This document shows positions 8,404-16,991 of a stretch of 64,000 nucleotides of DNA, piece after piece (position 1 is the stretch's first letter; each line of letters begins with the position of its first letter). Under the pieces are notes generated by a model. That model searched no databases and had not been told where the DNA came from. It worked only from the letters and a program-made list of their open reading frames with translations. The stretch lies in NCBI GenBank assembly GCA_036389675.1, contig DASVWI010000008.1:1-64000 (forward strand), read 5' to 3'. Source of the DNA: DASQYE01 sp036389675 (GTDB lineage: Bacteria; Acidobacteriota; Blastocatellia; Pyrinomonadales; Pyrinomonadaceae). The position numbers were made by a program, and so were the translations under genes.

Positions 8404-8982
8404 ATGTCCCTCAAAGAGAAGAGATATAAATGGCGGCGAGCCGATTATCAGGAGAGCACGCGCGGTCTCCTGATGGTTCACACGGGCAATGGTAAGGGAA
8501 AGACGACCTGTGCATTGGGCCTGATGATGCGCGCCGCCGGGCGCGGACTGAACTGCTGCATGATTCAGTTCATGAAATCACGCCACGACCGCTACGGCGA
8601 GCACGTCTCGGCGGAGACGCTCGGGATCGAAGTTCATACGATGGGCGACGGTTTTACGTGGGACACGAAGAACCCGGAGCAGGACAAACAGACGGCGCGC
8701 GAGACGTGGGCACTCTGCGTAGAGAAGATGCGAAGCCGCGACTACGACCTGCTGGTCTTCGACGAGCTGGTCTACGTGCTGAGCTACGGCATGCTGCCGG
8801 TCGCGGAAGTGGTCGAAGAGTTTCGCGCGGTGCGCGCCGATCAGCCCGCGATCCACATCGTCGTCACCGGACGCGATGCGCCCCCCGAGCTGATCGAAGC
8901 CGCAGACCTCGTCACGGAGATGACAGAGATCAAGCATCCGTTCAACGCAGGCATCCGCGCCCAGCAAGGCATAGAATTTTAA
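8404..8982 (+). CDS. Corrinoid (cob(I)yrinic acid a,c-diamide) adenosyltransferase
   Basis: A 192-aa protein of the CobO/BtuR family, which transfers the adenosyl group of ATP to cobalt(I) corrinoid to form the coenzyme B12 upper ligand. The P-loop TGNGKGKTT is at about 27-35, followed by the MIQFMKS strand. LLVFDELVYVLSYGML (Walker-B-like) and VVTGRDAP are family motifs, and the ending EIKHPFNAGIRAQQGIEF is diagnostic. No other cobalamin gene is nearby, so it probably serves salvage or final assembly. Confidence 0.93.
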   Translation: MSLKEKRYKWRRADYQESTRGLLMVHTGNGKGKTTCALGLMMRAAGRGLNCCMIQFMKSRHDRYGEHVSAETLGIEVHTMGDGFTWDTKNPEQDKQTARETWALCVEKMRSRDYDLLVFDELVYVLSYGMLPVAEVVEEFRAVRADQPAIHIVVTGRDAPPELIEAADLVTEMTEIKHPFNAGIRAQQGIEF

Positions 8983-8985
8983 AGC

Positions 8986-9080
8986 AAGGACGAAGGCGGC
9001 AACGATGAAGGATGAAGTAAAAGCTTTCAAGACCCGTAATCTCTCATTTCACCCTTCCGCCTTCATCCTTCATCCTTTTT
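8986..9080. repeat. Heptad palindromic element, family A
   Basis: The left arm has slightly diverged AAGGACG, AAGGCGG, CAACGATG, AAGGATG units; the right arm has CCTT CCGCCTT CATCCTT CATCCTT. The roughly 30-nt loop (GTAAAAGCTTTCAAG and on) is the reverse complement of the loop type seen in other family A copies, so this copy is inverted. It begins just after the adenosyltransferase stop. Confidence 0.82.
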
Positions 9081-9169
9081 TATGTTATTCTCTGCGCCGT
9101 CCCTGTTCTATAGTTAACCATAAATGTATGAAGCATTATCACCGAAGCCCTGTGTGGCGATAGAGACCT

Positions 9170-10075
9170 ATGCCCTGGTTTCGTAAGCCAAAGAATCAGA
9201 AGAGCGAGCCCGTACCTGTCGCAGAACGGCGCGTCAAAACCGAAAACGTCTTCGTCAAGTGCGAAGAATGCGACGCGCCCCTCTACAAACGCGACCTCGA
9301 AGAATCCCTTCAGGTTTGCCCGCACTGTAATTACCACTTCCGCCTCGACGCCCCGTCGCGCCTCGCTCAACTCTTCGACGACGGCGAGTATGAAGAGCTG
9401 GACGCCGAAGTAATCTCCATAGACCCGCTGGAATTTGTCGATACGAAGCCTTACACGAAGCGCCTTGAGCAGGCGCGCGAGGTGTCAGGCCTGCCGGAGG
9501 CGATCATCAGCGCGCGCGGGAAAGTGGGCGGCCACACGGTCTTTGCCGGGGCGATGGACATGCTCTTTATCGGCGGCTCGATGGGCTCAGCCGTCGGCGA
9601 GAAGATAACGCGGCTCATCGAAAGAGCGCTCAGAGAGCGCGCCGCCGTCATCATCTTCGCCGCTTCGGGCGGAGCGCGTATGCAGGAGGGCACGCTCTCC
9701 TTAATGCAGATGGCGAAAATATCCGCGGCGCTGGCGCAGCTGGACGAAGCGCGCCTGCCCTTCATATCCGTGCTCACAGACCCGACGACGGGCGGCGTCA
9801 CCGCCAGCTTCGCCATGCTCGGCGATTGCATTATAGCCGAGCCCAAAGCCTTGATCGGGTTTGCCGGGCCGCGCGTCATCGAACAGACCATCCGCCAGAA
9901 GCTTCCCAAAGATTTTCAACGCTCGGAGTTCCTGCTCGACCACGGGATGCTCGACGCCATCGTTGACCGCCGCGAGATGCGCGCCTACATCATCAAGCTG
10001 CTCAACTTCATGATGAACCCCGAAATCCAGCGCGAGCAGGAAGACGACCTGAAGGCAGTCACGAGCGACGAGTGA
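9170..10075 (+). CDS. accD: Acetyl-CoA carboxylase carboxyltransferase subunit beta
   Basis: A 301-aa subunit that, with AccA, transfers CO2 from carboxybiotin to acetyl-CoA to give malonyl-CoA for fatty acid synthesis. A four-cysteine zinc ribbon is at Cys31, Cys34, Cys50 and Cys53. The crotonase-fold carboxyltransferase domain follows, with FAGAMDMLFIGGSMGSAVGEK, FAASGGARMQEG and LTDPTTGGVTASFAMLGD. The last residues (AVTSDE) and the stop are encoded inside a family B palindromic element. It is followed by folC, a common pairing (accD-folC). Confidence 0.96.
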   Translation: MPWFRKPKNQKSEPVPVAERRVKTENVFVKCEECDAPLYKRDLEESLQVCPHCNYHFRLDAPSRLAQLFDDGEYEELDAEVISIDPLEFVDTKPYTKRLEQAREVSGLPEAIISARGKVGGHTVFAGAMDMLFIGGSMGSAVGEKITRLIERALRERAAVIIFAASGGARMQEGTLSLMQMAKISAALAQLDEARLPFISVLTDPTTGGVTASFAMLGDCIIAEPKALIGFAGPRVIEQTIRQKLPKDFQRSEFLLDHGMLDAIVDRREMRAYIIKLLNFMMNPEIQREQEDDLKAVTSDE

Positions 10076-10157
10076 CAAGCGAGAAAAAGGCTTTGAGCTT
10101 ATCCCTCGACGGCTGCCACTCGTGACTCATCGCTTTCTTTCTTCCTGCTCGTCACTG
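10057..10157. repeat. Heptad palindromic element, family B
   Basis: The left arm (AGTCACG, AGCGACG, AGTGACA, AGCGAG) overlaps the accD stop codon at 10073-10075. The right arm (about 10110-10157) contains CACTCGTGACTCATCGC and ends CTCGTCACTG. The arms pair imperfectly around a longer loop that includes AAGGCTTTGAGCTT. It ends 4 nt before the folC start codon. Confidence 0.7.
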
Positions 10158-10161
10158 TTTT

Positions 10162-11493
10162 ATGGATGAAGCGCTGCGGTATCTTTTGAGTCTGGGCCAT
10201 GAGACGGTCGCCATCAAGCTCGGTTTACGCAACATCGAGCGCCTGCTCGAAGCTCTGGGGCAACCCGAGCGTGCTTTCCCTGCGGTACAGATAGCGGGGA
10301 CGAACGGTAAGGGCTCGACCGCCGTCCTGCTCGAACGCATTTGCGGCGCTGCCGGTATTACGACCGGGCTCTACACTTCTCCGCACCTCGTCTCGATTAC
10401 AGAGCGCATACGCACGAACGGTCTTGAGATTCAGGCGGAAGAGTTTGCTCGACTGATCGGCCTCGTGCGCGAGCAGGCCGAGCATCTCTTAGACGAGGGC
10501 GAGCTCGCCGCCCTGCCGACCTTCTTCGAGCACGTGACAGCCGCCGCGCTCGTCGCATTCAGCGAGGCCCGCGTCGGGCTTGCGATTCTTGAGACGGGTC
10601 TGGGGGGACGCCTCGACGCGACGACCGCCGCACGCGCGGGTCTGGTCGCGCTCACACCCATAGCGCTCGATCATCAGGACTATCTTGGCCCATCGATAGT
10701 TGAGATAGCGTCGGAGAAAGCGGCCATCGTTCGGCCCGGCGTGACGGCCATCGTCGCCCCACAGTCTCCCGAAGCGCTCGAAGTAATCCTCAAACAATGT
10801 GCGGCGAGCGATGTCACGCCGCGCCTTGTCCCTGATGATATGTTGGAGGTGCTGGGCACAGATGAAACGGGTCGGCTGCGAGCACGCATCAAGACAGCAA
10901 CGGACTCTTATGAGAATGTCAGGGTGAATCTTCGCGGGCGTCATCAGTTGACGAATGTGGCGGTCGCCGTTCATATCGCCGAAGCCCTGCGCGAAAGCGG
11001 CTTCGACATCCCGCGCGCAGCCATCATCGAGGGCATCGAAACGGCGGAGCACAGGGGGCGTCTGGAATTGTGGGCGGGGCAGCCCTCCATCCTGTTTGAC
11101 GGCGCGCACAACGAGGCGGGCGCGCGCGCGCTGCGCGCCTTTCTGGACGAGTTTGTCGCCGCCCCCGTCACACTCGTCTTCGGGGCGATGCGCGATAAAC
11201 ATCTCTCGGAGATTGCCGCTGCTCTCTTCCCTGCGGCCAGCCGATTAATCCTGACGCAGCCTGTAAGCCCACGCGCCGCCACGCCTGAAGAGCTGGAAAA
11301 CCATGTGCCCCCGGGCATTGATTCGAGTAGAATCACGCTGGTCGCTTCGGCGGGCGAGGCCGTACGTTTGGCGCGCGCGCAGACATCGCCCGGCGGGCTA
11401 ATCCTTATCACCGGCTCTCTCTATCTGGTCGGTGAGACACAGCGCGCGCTTAGAGAGCAGGCGGCGCACACACGTTCATCATCAGAGCTTTGA
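10162..11493 (+). CDS. folC: Bifunctional folylpolyglutamate/dihydrofolate synthase
   Basis: A 443-aa Mur-ligase-type enzyme adding glutamate to dihydropteroate and folates. The ATP-binding loop GTNGKGST is at 46-53. TGLYTSPHLVSITERIRTNG and GLGGRLDATTAA are the family signatures. The C-terminal Mur-ligase domain shows GRLELWAGQPSILFDGAHNE. Length is normal for FolC. The start codon lies just after a family B palindrome, and the stop is 8 nt before the Nudix gene start, suggesting one transcript. Confidence 0.95.
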   Translation: MDEALRYLLSLGHETVAIKLGLRNIERLLEALGQPERAFPAVQIAGTNGKGSTAVLLERICGAAGITTGLYTSPHLVSITERIRTNGLEIQAEEFARLIGLVREQAEHLLDEGELAALPTFFEHVTAAALVAFSEARVGLAILETGLGGRLDATTAARAGLVALTPIALDHQDYLGPSIVEIASEKAAIVRPGVTAIVAPQSPEALEVILKQCAASDVTPRLVPDDMLEVLGTDETGRLRARIKTATDSYENVRVNLRGRHQLTNVAVAVHIAEALRESGFDIPRAAIIEGIETAEHRGRLELWAGQPSILFDGAHNEAGARALRAFLDEFVAAPVTLVFGAMRDKHLSEIAAALFPAASRLILTQPVSPRAATPEELENHVPPGIDSSRITLVASAGEAVRLARAQTSPGGLILITGSLYLVGETQRALREQAAHTRSSSEL

Positions 11494-11501
11494 AAAAATT
11501 T

Positions 11502-12065
11502 ATGGCTACACCCGAAATGGAAGCGCCGGAGCTGGTCAGCAGCGAAGAGATTTTTCGCGGTCGCATCTTCGACGTGACGGTTGACACGGTGCGCGAGCAA
11601 GGTCAGACCTACAAGCGCGAGGTTGTGCATCATCCGGGCAGCGCGGCGATTGTCGCCGTCTTCGACGACATGACGGTGGCGCTCGTGCGCCAGTATCGTC
11701 ATGCGGTCGTGCGTTACCTGTTGGAGATTCCGGCTGGCACGCTCGCATCGCCCGAGCGACCGGAAGAGGGCGCGGCGCGTGAGCTGGAAGAAGAGCTGGG
11801 CGTCGTCGCAACGCAATTGGAAAAGCTCTCGGAGTTTTTCGTCTCGCCGGGCTTTGTCGAAGAAAAGATGTGGGTCTACCTTGCGACAGGGCTGAGCGAG
11901 ACGGCGCAGCGACTGGAAGAGGACGAGATGCTGGAGATCGTGCGCGTGCCCTTCACGCGTGCCCTTGAGATGATCGAAGAAGGCGAGATCGAAGACGGCA
12001 AGACGATCATCGGCCTCATGCTGGCGGCCACACGGCTTGGAATTTCGCGGCCCGCGATTGAATAA
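11502..12065 (+). CDS. Nudix hydrolase (ADP-ribose pyrophosphatase-like)
   Basis: A 187-aa Nudix protein. The strand VALVRQYRHAVVRYLLEIPAG precedes the Nudix box, whose core AARELEEELGV supplies the metal-binding glutamates. The RQYR...LEIPAG context is typical of ADP-ribose/NDP-sugar pyrophosphatases such as NudF. ATG 11502 is chosen over TTG 11490, which would overlap the folC stop. The gene is tightly linked to folC and probably translationally coupled. Confidence 0.9.
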   Translation: MATPEMEAPELVSSEEIFRGRIFDVTVDTVREQGQTYKREVVHHPGSAAIVAVFDDMTVALVRQYRHAVVRYLLEIPAGTLASPERPEEGAARELEEELGVVATQLEKLSEFFVSPGFVEEKMWVYLATGLSETAQRLEEDEMLEIVRVPFTRALEMIEEGEIEDGKTIIGLMLAATRLGISRPAIE

Positions 12066-12123
12066 CCTTTCGGCCTCCGGTCGAAGATACAGTCGACGTT
12101 AATCGGCGCACGGATCATCAGCC

Positions 12124-12948
12124 TTGGCGCAAACAGGAGTCTACGCAGGAACGGAAAGAAGCGCGGCGCGCACGGATGTCGCCGAGGACATTCCGCCGAC
12201 TCCGCCGCCGCGCCGCCCCACGCTCGTCAATTACCTTCACTCGGCCATCGCCATCCCGCTCATTTACCTCTACACGTTCGTCATGGGCAGCATCTCTTTG
12301 ACGCTTTCGCTCTACGACCCGGCGGGGCGGCGTCAGCACTGGTGCGCGCAGTGGTGGTGTCGGATGATCGCGCGCACGACGGGCGCGCGCGTGCGCGTGT
12401 ACGGTCTTGAGAATCTGAGCCCCGGCACATCCTACGTCTTTCTCTCTTCACATCAGAGCTACATGGACATTCCGGCGATGCTCGGCTACTTGCCCGTCCA
12501 GTTACGCATCGCCGCGAAGAAACCTCTCTTTAAGATTCCCTTTATGGGCTGGCATCTCTCGCGCGCGGGACACATCCCTGTCGACCGCAGCTCGACGCAG
12601 AACGCCGTCATGAGCATGCAAAGGGCCGCGCGTTACATACGCGGCGGCATCTGCGCCTTCGTCTTCCCGGAAGGCACGCGCTCTCCCGACGGCGCGCTGC
12701 ACACGTTTAAGAAAGGCGGCTTCAAGCTGGCTATACAATCGGGCGCGCCCATCGTTCCCGTCACTATACTGGGCTCGCGGCAAGTCCTGCCGAAAGACTC
12801 GATCATCTTTCGGCCCGGCCCGGTAGACATGTACGTTGACAAGCCCATCCCCACCGCCGGGCTCAATGACGAAGATTTAGAACCACTGATGCAATCCGTA
12901 CGCGCCACCATAGCCCGACACTTCAGAGAGCAAGCGAGAAAGAATTAG
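12124..12948 (+). CDS. 1-acyl-sn-glycerol-3-phosphate acyltransferase (PlsC family)
   Basis: A 274-aa membrane-associated acyltransferase. A hydrophobic segment (about 40-62, IAIPLIYLYTFVMGSISLTL) anchors it. The catalytic HX4D motif is in SSHQSYMDIP, followed by the acceptor-binding FPEGTRSPDG motif. It makes phosphatidic acid from lysophosphatidate in phospholipid synthesis. No in-frame ATG precedes the conserved region, so the start is probably TTG 12124 or a non-ATG codon near it. The Pro/Arg-rich first 35 residues are less certain. Confidence 0.9.
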   Translation: MAQTGVYAGTERSAARTDVAEDIPPTPPPRRPTLVNYLHSAIAIPLIYLYTFVMGSISLTLSLYDPAGRRQHWCAQWWCRMIARTTGARVRVYGLENLSPGTSYVFLSSHQSYMDIPAMLGYLPVQLRIAAKKPLFKIPFMGWHLSRAGHIPVDRSSTQNAVMSMQRAARYIRGGICAFVFPEGTRSPDGALHTFKKGGFKLAIQSGAPIVPVTILGSRQVLPKDSIIFRPGPVDMYVDKPIPTAGLNDEDLEPLMQSVRATIARHFREQARKN

Positions 12949-13204
12949 CGGGGGACAGACGGGATAAGAGAGGTCAGCACCGCCAAAGGTCTCGGGCGGT
13001 TAACCTGTGCTCGTGAGGCATTGCCCTGACGGCTTGCTGGGGTCTTCTTCTGATACAGCCAAAAGCTTGTAACACTCCGCACAGACTTTTTGTACAGTAA
13101 CGCCGTGTTGCAAACATAGCCGGAAAAGCCTATTTGTTTGTGCAGGGCCGCTTCCAGGATCAAATTTGTAATTTAGCGGCATCTCTCTTACACTTCTCTT
13201 CATC

Positions 13205-14116
13205 GTGGATACATCTAAAGAAGCTTCTTTTGTGACCCCTCTGCCGCCTGATAGTTATTCGGCCTTTGATGCGGGGCTGGTCGTTGTGCCGGAGTCGAGT
13301 GCGGCTGAGCCTGACCCGGATAATCCGCCGTGGGGGGTGGCGACGGCCATGCTCGTGTGGGCGGGGAGCATTCTGCTGCTGGTCTTTATACCGAGCCTGA
13401 TTATCCTCCCTTACATTCTCTACGGGCACAGCGGCGCGAGGATTGAGACCACCGGGCAGTTGATGAATGATCCGGTGGCGGTTCTGCTCAGCGTGCTTTC
13501 CACTGTTCCCGTGCATGTCCTGACGCTCGGGCTGGTGTGGGCCGTGGTGACGGGTCTGGGCAAGCGTCCCTTCTGGCGCACGCTCGGTTGGAGCTGGAGT
13601 AGTAATGTAGGGCCATGGACGAGCATCTGCGCGGCTGTGTTGGTGCTGGTGGCCGGTGGCGTGTTGACCTGGTGGGTGGGCGGAGAGCCCACGGAGATCG
13701 ATCTGATCGTCTCAAGCTCGACCGCCGCGCGTATCTCGCTGGCGCTGCTGGCGACGCTGACCGCGCCGCTGGTTGAGGAGACGGTCTATCGCGGCCTTCT
13801 CTATTCGGCCTTCCAGAAGGTGACGGGCATAGCTTGGGCCATAGTCATCGTGGCGTTCCTCTTTACGCTCGTACACGTTTACCAGTACAGGCATAACCTC
13901 GGTGTGATCGCTGCGATCAGCATCTTCAGTCTCTCGCTGACCTTTATGCGCGCCTACAGTGGGCGTCTCCTGCCGTGCTACGTCATGCATCTGGTCTTCA
14001 ATGGTCTTCAATCGCTGGTCATCGTCTTCGGGCCTTACATACAGCGCGGTGGCGGCGGCGAACAGAAGACAGCCATTATTCATACTCTCACGCAGCTTGC
14101 ACGAAATCTGAGCTGA
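13205..14116 (+). CDS. CPBP-family intramembrane metalloprotease
   Basis: A 303-aa polytopic membrane protein. The CPBP/Abi signature is complete: Glu191-Glu192-x3-Arg196 in LVEETVYRG, a second motif FTLVHVYQY with the conserved His, and HLVFNG near the C-terminus. Members range from type II CAAX prenyl proteases to bacteriocin-immunity-like proteins, so the substrate cannot be stated. The start is GTG 13205. The 256-nt gap before it holds no supported feature. Its stop is 3 nt before the next gene, indicating an operon. Confidence 0.9.
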   Translation: MDTSKEASFVTPLPPDSYSAFDAGLVVVPESSAAEPDPDNPPWGVATAMLVWAGSILLLVFIPSLIILPYILYGHSGARIETTGQLMNDPVAVLLSVLSTVPVHVLTLGLVWAVVTGLGKRPFWRTLGWSWSSNVGPWTSICAAVLVLVAGGVLTWWVGGEPTEIDLIVSSSTAARISLALLATLTAPLVEETVYRGLLYSAFQKVTGIAWAIVIVAFLFTLVHVYQYRHNLGVIAAISIFSLSLTFMRAYSGRLLPCYVMHLVFNGLQSLVIVFGPYIQRGGGGEQKTAIIHTLTQLARNLS

Positions 14117-14119
14117 GGC

Positions 14120-15625
14120 ATGGCTTACGAGGTTGTCGTCGTCGGCGGAGGCATCGGCGGGCTGACCACCGCTGCGCTTCTGTCCGCGCGCGGGCTGAAC
14201 GTGTGCCTCTTCGAGAAAGAGTCGCGCGCGGGTGGATGCGCCGCAGCCTTCGAGAAGTTCGGCTACGCTTTTGAACAGACGGCCTCGCTTTACGCCTCAT
14301 GGGAGCCCGGCGAGATTCACGAGCGCGTCTTCGCGGAGCTAAGGCACACGAGCCCGCCCGTAGCTCGACCCGTCACACCGGCTTACGTCGTGCGATTGCC
14401 TGACCACACTGATATACCCGTCGTCAAAGACGATGCGGAGTTCGAGTCTTCTTTGCGCGCGGCGTTCCCGGAATGCGCCGATGCGTGCGTCGAGTTCTAC
14501 CGCGAGCTTGTGCCCGTCGCCGCAGCCTTAAGACGCGTCGCACGTCGCACCCCTGATCTACGCACGGCGAACAGGCTCAGGCGCGCGATGGCGACCATGC
14601 CGGAAGCCCGCATCGCATCTCGCCTGCTCGGGGCCATGAACCGCACGGCAGCCGAGTATCTGGAGGGGACATCAGCGCGCTTTCGCCGCTTTATAGATGT
14701 CCAGCTACAGATTTTCGCGCAGTGCGCGAGCCGCGAGTGCGCTTATCTCTACGCGGCTGTGGCGCTGATGCTGCCGCGCACAGTGATGTACTCGATTGAG
14801 GGCGGGGCTCAAGCTCTGGCCGACACTCTCGTCGAGGCCATAGTGAAAAGCGGCGGCACTGTTCGTTTGAACACGACCGTCCTGCGACTGGCCTATGATG
14901 CCGCGGGGCGAGTCAAAGGCGTTGACCTGTTGAGCGGCGAAAGGGTGGAGGCGACGCGCGCCGTCGTCAGCAATCTTCCGGTGTGGGACACCTACGGGAA
15001 ACTCGTCGGCACGAATCGCACGCCGGAGGAGTGGCGGCTGCGCCTCAAGAAGCTGCGCGGCTGGGGTGCATACCTGCTCTACCTCGGAATGGAGGAGCGA
15101 GCCGCAGACGCGCTTCCAGCCGATCATGTGCTGGCCCTGACGGACTGGTGTGAGGGCGAAGAGTACGACGCCGAAAAGTCGCAGTTCATGTTCTCTTGCG
15201 CGCCCGTTTGGGACACGCGTGCCCCCGCGGGCAAACGCGCCGTCACGCTGAGCACCTTCACAGAGCCGACGCAGTGGTTCAGCTTCCACGAGGACGAAAC
15301 GGAGCACGAGGAGCAGGATCAATCAAGGCTCGAACAGTGTTGGGAGCGCCTGCACCGCAGCATGCCCGAGCTTGGCGACTCGGTGGAAGTGATCGAGACG
15401 GCCACCCCGCGCACCTTTTACGAAACGACCAGACGAAAGCTAGGCATGGTCGGAGGCGTGGGCCAATCTCTGGACGCGTTCGGCATGAACTCCCTTTCGC
15501 ACCGAACGCCCCTGCCGAATCTTTTCATGGTCGGCGACACAACCTTCCCCGGACAAGGCATCGCCGCCGTCACTCAATCCGGCCTCATCGTTGCAGACGA
15601 GATTGCCCCGACCAGAACAAAATAG
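14120..15625 (+). CDS. Phytoene desaturase/CrtISO-like FAD oxidoreductase
   Basis: A 501-aa flavoprotein. The N-terminal dinucleotide-binding motif VVVGGGIGGLTTAALLSARG leads into FEKESRAGGCA. The C-terminal FAD-contact motif GDTTFPGQGIAAVTQSG is typical of the carotenoid desaturase/isomerase family (CrtI, CrtISO, CrtO). No other carotenoid gene is next to it, so the substrate could be a carotenoid or another isoprenoid (for example a retinol-saturase-like role). It follows the CPBP gene with a 3-nt gap. Confidence 0.85.
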   Translation: MAYEVVVVGGGIGGLTTAALLSARGLNVCLFEKESRAGGCAAAFEKFGYAFEQTASLYASWEPGEIHERVFAELRHTSPPVARPVTPAYVVRLPDHTDIPVVKDDAEFESSLRAAFPECADACVEFYRELVPVAAALRRVARRTPDLRTANRLRRAMATMPEARIASRLLGAMNRTAAEYLEGTSARFRRFIDVQLQIFAQCASRECAYLYAAVALMLPRTVMYSIEGGAQALADTLVEAIVKSGGTVRLNTTVLRLAYDAAGRVKGVDLLSGERVEATRAVVSNLPVWDTYGKLVGTNRTPEEWRLRLKKLRGWGAYLLYLGMEERAADALPADHVLALTDWCEGEEYDAEKSQFMFSCAPVWDTRAPAGKRAVTLSTFTEPTQWFSFHEDETEHEEQDQSRLEQCWERLHRSMPELGDSVEVIETATPRTFYETTRRKLGMVGGVGQSLDAFGMNSLSHRTPLPNLFMVGDTTFPGQGIAAVTQSGLIVADEIAPTRTK

Positions 15626-15761
15626 TCCGACGCGACACAGCATAGCTATTAACATCCACTTGGGTTGAGAATATCTTCCCTCGCGTCTCATGCCTCGCTT
15701 CCCCGCTAATGAGACTCTTTCTTATTAGCCTCACGTTCGGCCCTCCCAAGGAGAATCAATC

Positions 15762-15854
15762 ATGTTCGAGCTTCTCGCTTCCCTCGTTCCGGCGTTCGCT
15801 TTTGCTGCTCCCGGCGACCCGCCGCCCCCGGCCTCTCGGCTCAGGTGGCCCTAA
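15762..15854 (+). CDS. Possible 30-aa small protein
   Basis: A short open frame: a hydrophobic N-terminal half (MFELLASLVPAFAFAAPGD) followed by a Pro-rich stretch and SRLRWP. Its ATG lies 7 nt after AAGGAGA, one of the better ribosome-binding sites nearby, which is the main argument for it being real. It would be a single-pass membrane or secreted micropeptide. No homologue is recognised. The surrounding gap (15626-16114) otherwise has only a 12-bp perfect palindrome, CTGGAATTCCAG, at 15912-15923. Confidence 0.3.
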   Translation: MFELLASLVPAFAFAAPGDPPPPASRLRWP

Positions 15855-16114
15855 CTCAAGACCCAATCATTAATCACGGGAGGATAATCGCCTGCCGTTG
15901 AGTTTGCGTGACTGGAATTCCAGGGGGACGAGTCATGCGACCATGGCTCGCCCCTTTAATCGTTTGGGCGGGCTTCTATTCCGTCGGGCAAGAGAATAAA
16001 TTCTGGAAACGCCCGAGCATTAGTGTTTTTATATTTATGAATTGTGATATAAGGGCTCCCCCTCATCCATCTTGCCAATCCCTTCAATGGGTTCCGACAG
16101 GGAGAAGTTTAATC

Positions 16115-16810
16115 ATGCGTAACCTTACCAGGCTAACTGTCGCTTCATTCGTTTTAGCATTCTGCTGCCTGACCTCGACCGTGGTACGCGCAGACTCCTT
16201 CGTCATCACCAGCGGCTACATCTCTAACTCGGGTAACTCCATCGCTATCAGTGAGGGCACTTACAATTTCGCCGGTGCGGGCATTCAGGTGTTCGGCGGC
16301 GGCACAGAGATGGGACACCTCGATGCCTATAAATGTGCCCCATGTAGTCCTGCATTTGCTGCCGCTAATCATGTTAATGCGAGCGGGTTCTTCGTCAGGG
16401 GCGGTGGATTTGTGACCATTAACGGCACGACTTACCCGCCGGTTTATTTCACCGGAAAACTGAATGTGACCGGGCCGGAGCTTGTTTTTCCGAATTCGCT
16501 TCCGGCTTTTACCATCTATACCGTCACCGTCCCCTTCGAGATGACGGGCACTCTGGGCGGCGATACGGTTGCTCCTATCCCCGGCGGCCCGCCGAACATA
16601 GTATTCGATGTCACGTTGACGGGCCGGGGTCTCGCCACCTTTCAATTCTTCGTCGGAGATTCAGGCGTAACCACCACTTACACACTCATGAATGCCACAT
16701 ACAACTTTCAACCCGCCGCGGTGCCGGAACCGGCGACGCTCCTGCTGATGGGAGCAGGCTTGGCAGGAGTGGCCGCGAAAATTCGTAAGCGCCGCCGAAT
16801 TTCCAAATAA
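16115..16810 (+). CDS. PEP-CTERM sorting-domain protein
   Basis: A 231-aa exported protein. It has an N-terminal signal peptide (about 1-26, cleaved near VVRADS) and a C-terminal PEP-CTERM tail. The tail comprises the VPEPAT motif, a transmembrane stretch LLLMGAGLAGVAAKI and a basic end KRRR. Such tails are recognised by exosortase (EpsH/XrtA-like) at the inner membrane during export to the surface or matrix. The middle is Gly/Thr-rich beta-type sequence without a recognised domain. ATG 16115 follows AGGGAGAAG. The exosortase gene is not in this window. Confidence 0.85.
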   Translation: MRNLTRLTVASFVLAFCCLTSTVVRADSFVITSGYISNSGNSIAISEGTYNFAGAGIQVFGGGTEMGHLDAYKCAPCSPAFAAANHVNASGFFVRGGGFVTINGTTYPPVYFTGKLNVTGPELVFPNSLPAFTIYTVTVPFEMTGTLGGDTVAPIPGGPPNIVFDVTLTGRGLATFQFFVGDSGVTTTYTLMNATYNFQPAAVPEPATLLLMGAGLAGVAAKIRKRRRISK

Positions 16811-16867
16811 TCTCCGACTGTTTCTTAAGCAAATCTGAAAGATTCGGTCAGAAAGGCCTGTCTTGCG

Positions 16868-16901
16868 GTCAGAGTGACCAATACTGACCGGTCACTCTGA
16901 C
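16868..16901. other. Perfect 12-bp inverted repeat after the PEP-CTERM gene
   Basis: GTCAGAGTGACC (16868-16879) and GGTCACTCTGAC (16890-16901) are perfectly complementary with a 10-nt loop. It lies 57 nt after the PEP-CTERM stop. It could terminate transcription of that gene, but no T-tract follows, so an operator role for the next gene is equally possible. Confidence 0.4.
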
Positions 16902-16991
16902 GTGTGGAAATCTCGCCATTTCTCTAAGCTCAATTATTTCAGCAGATGATTTCGCTCAACCCCATGGCATATCATTCGCAATACTCGCGGT

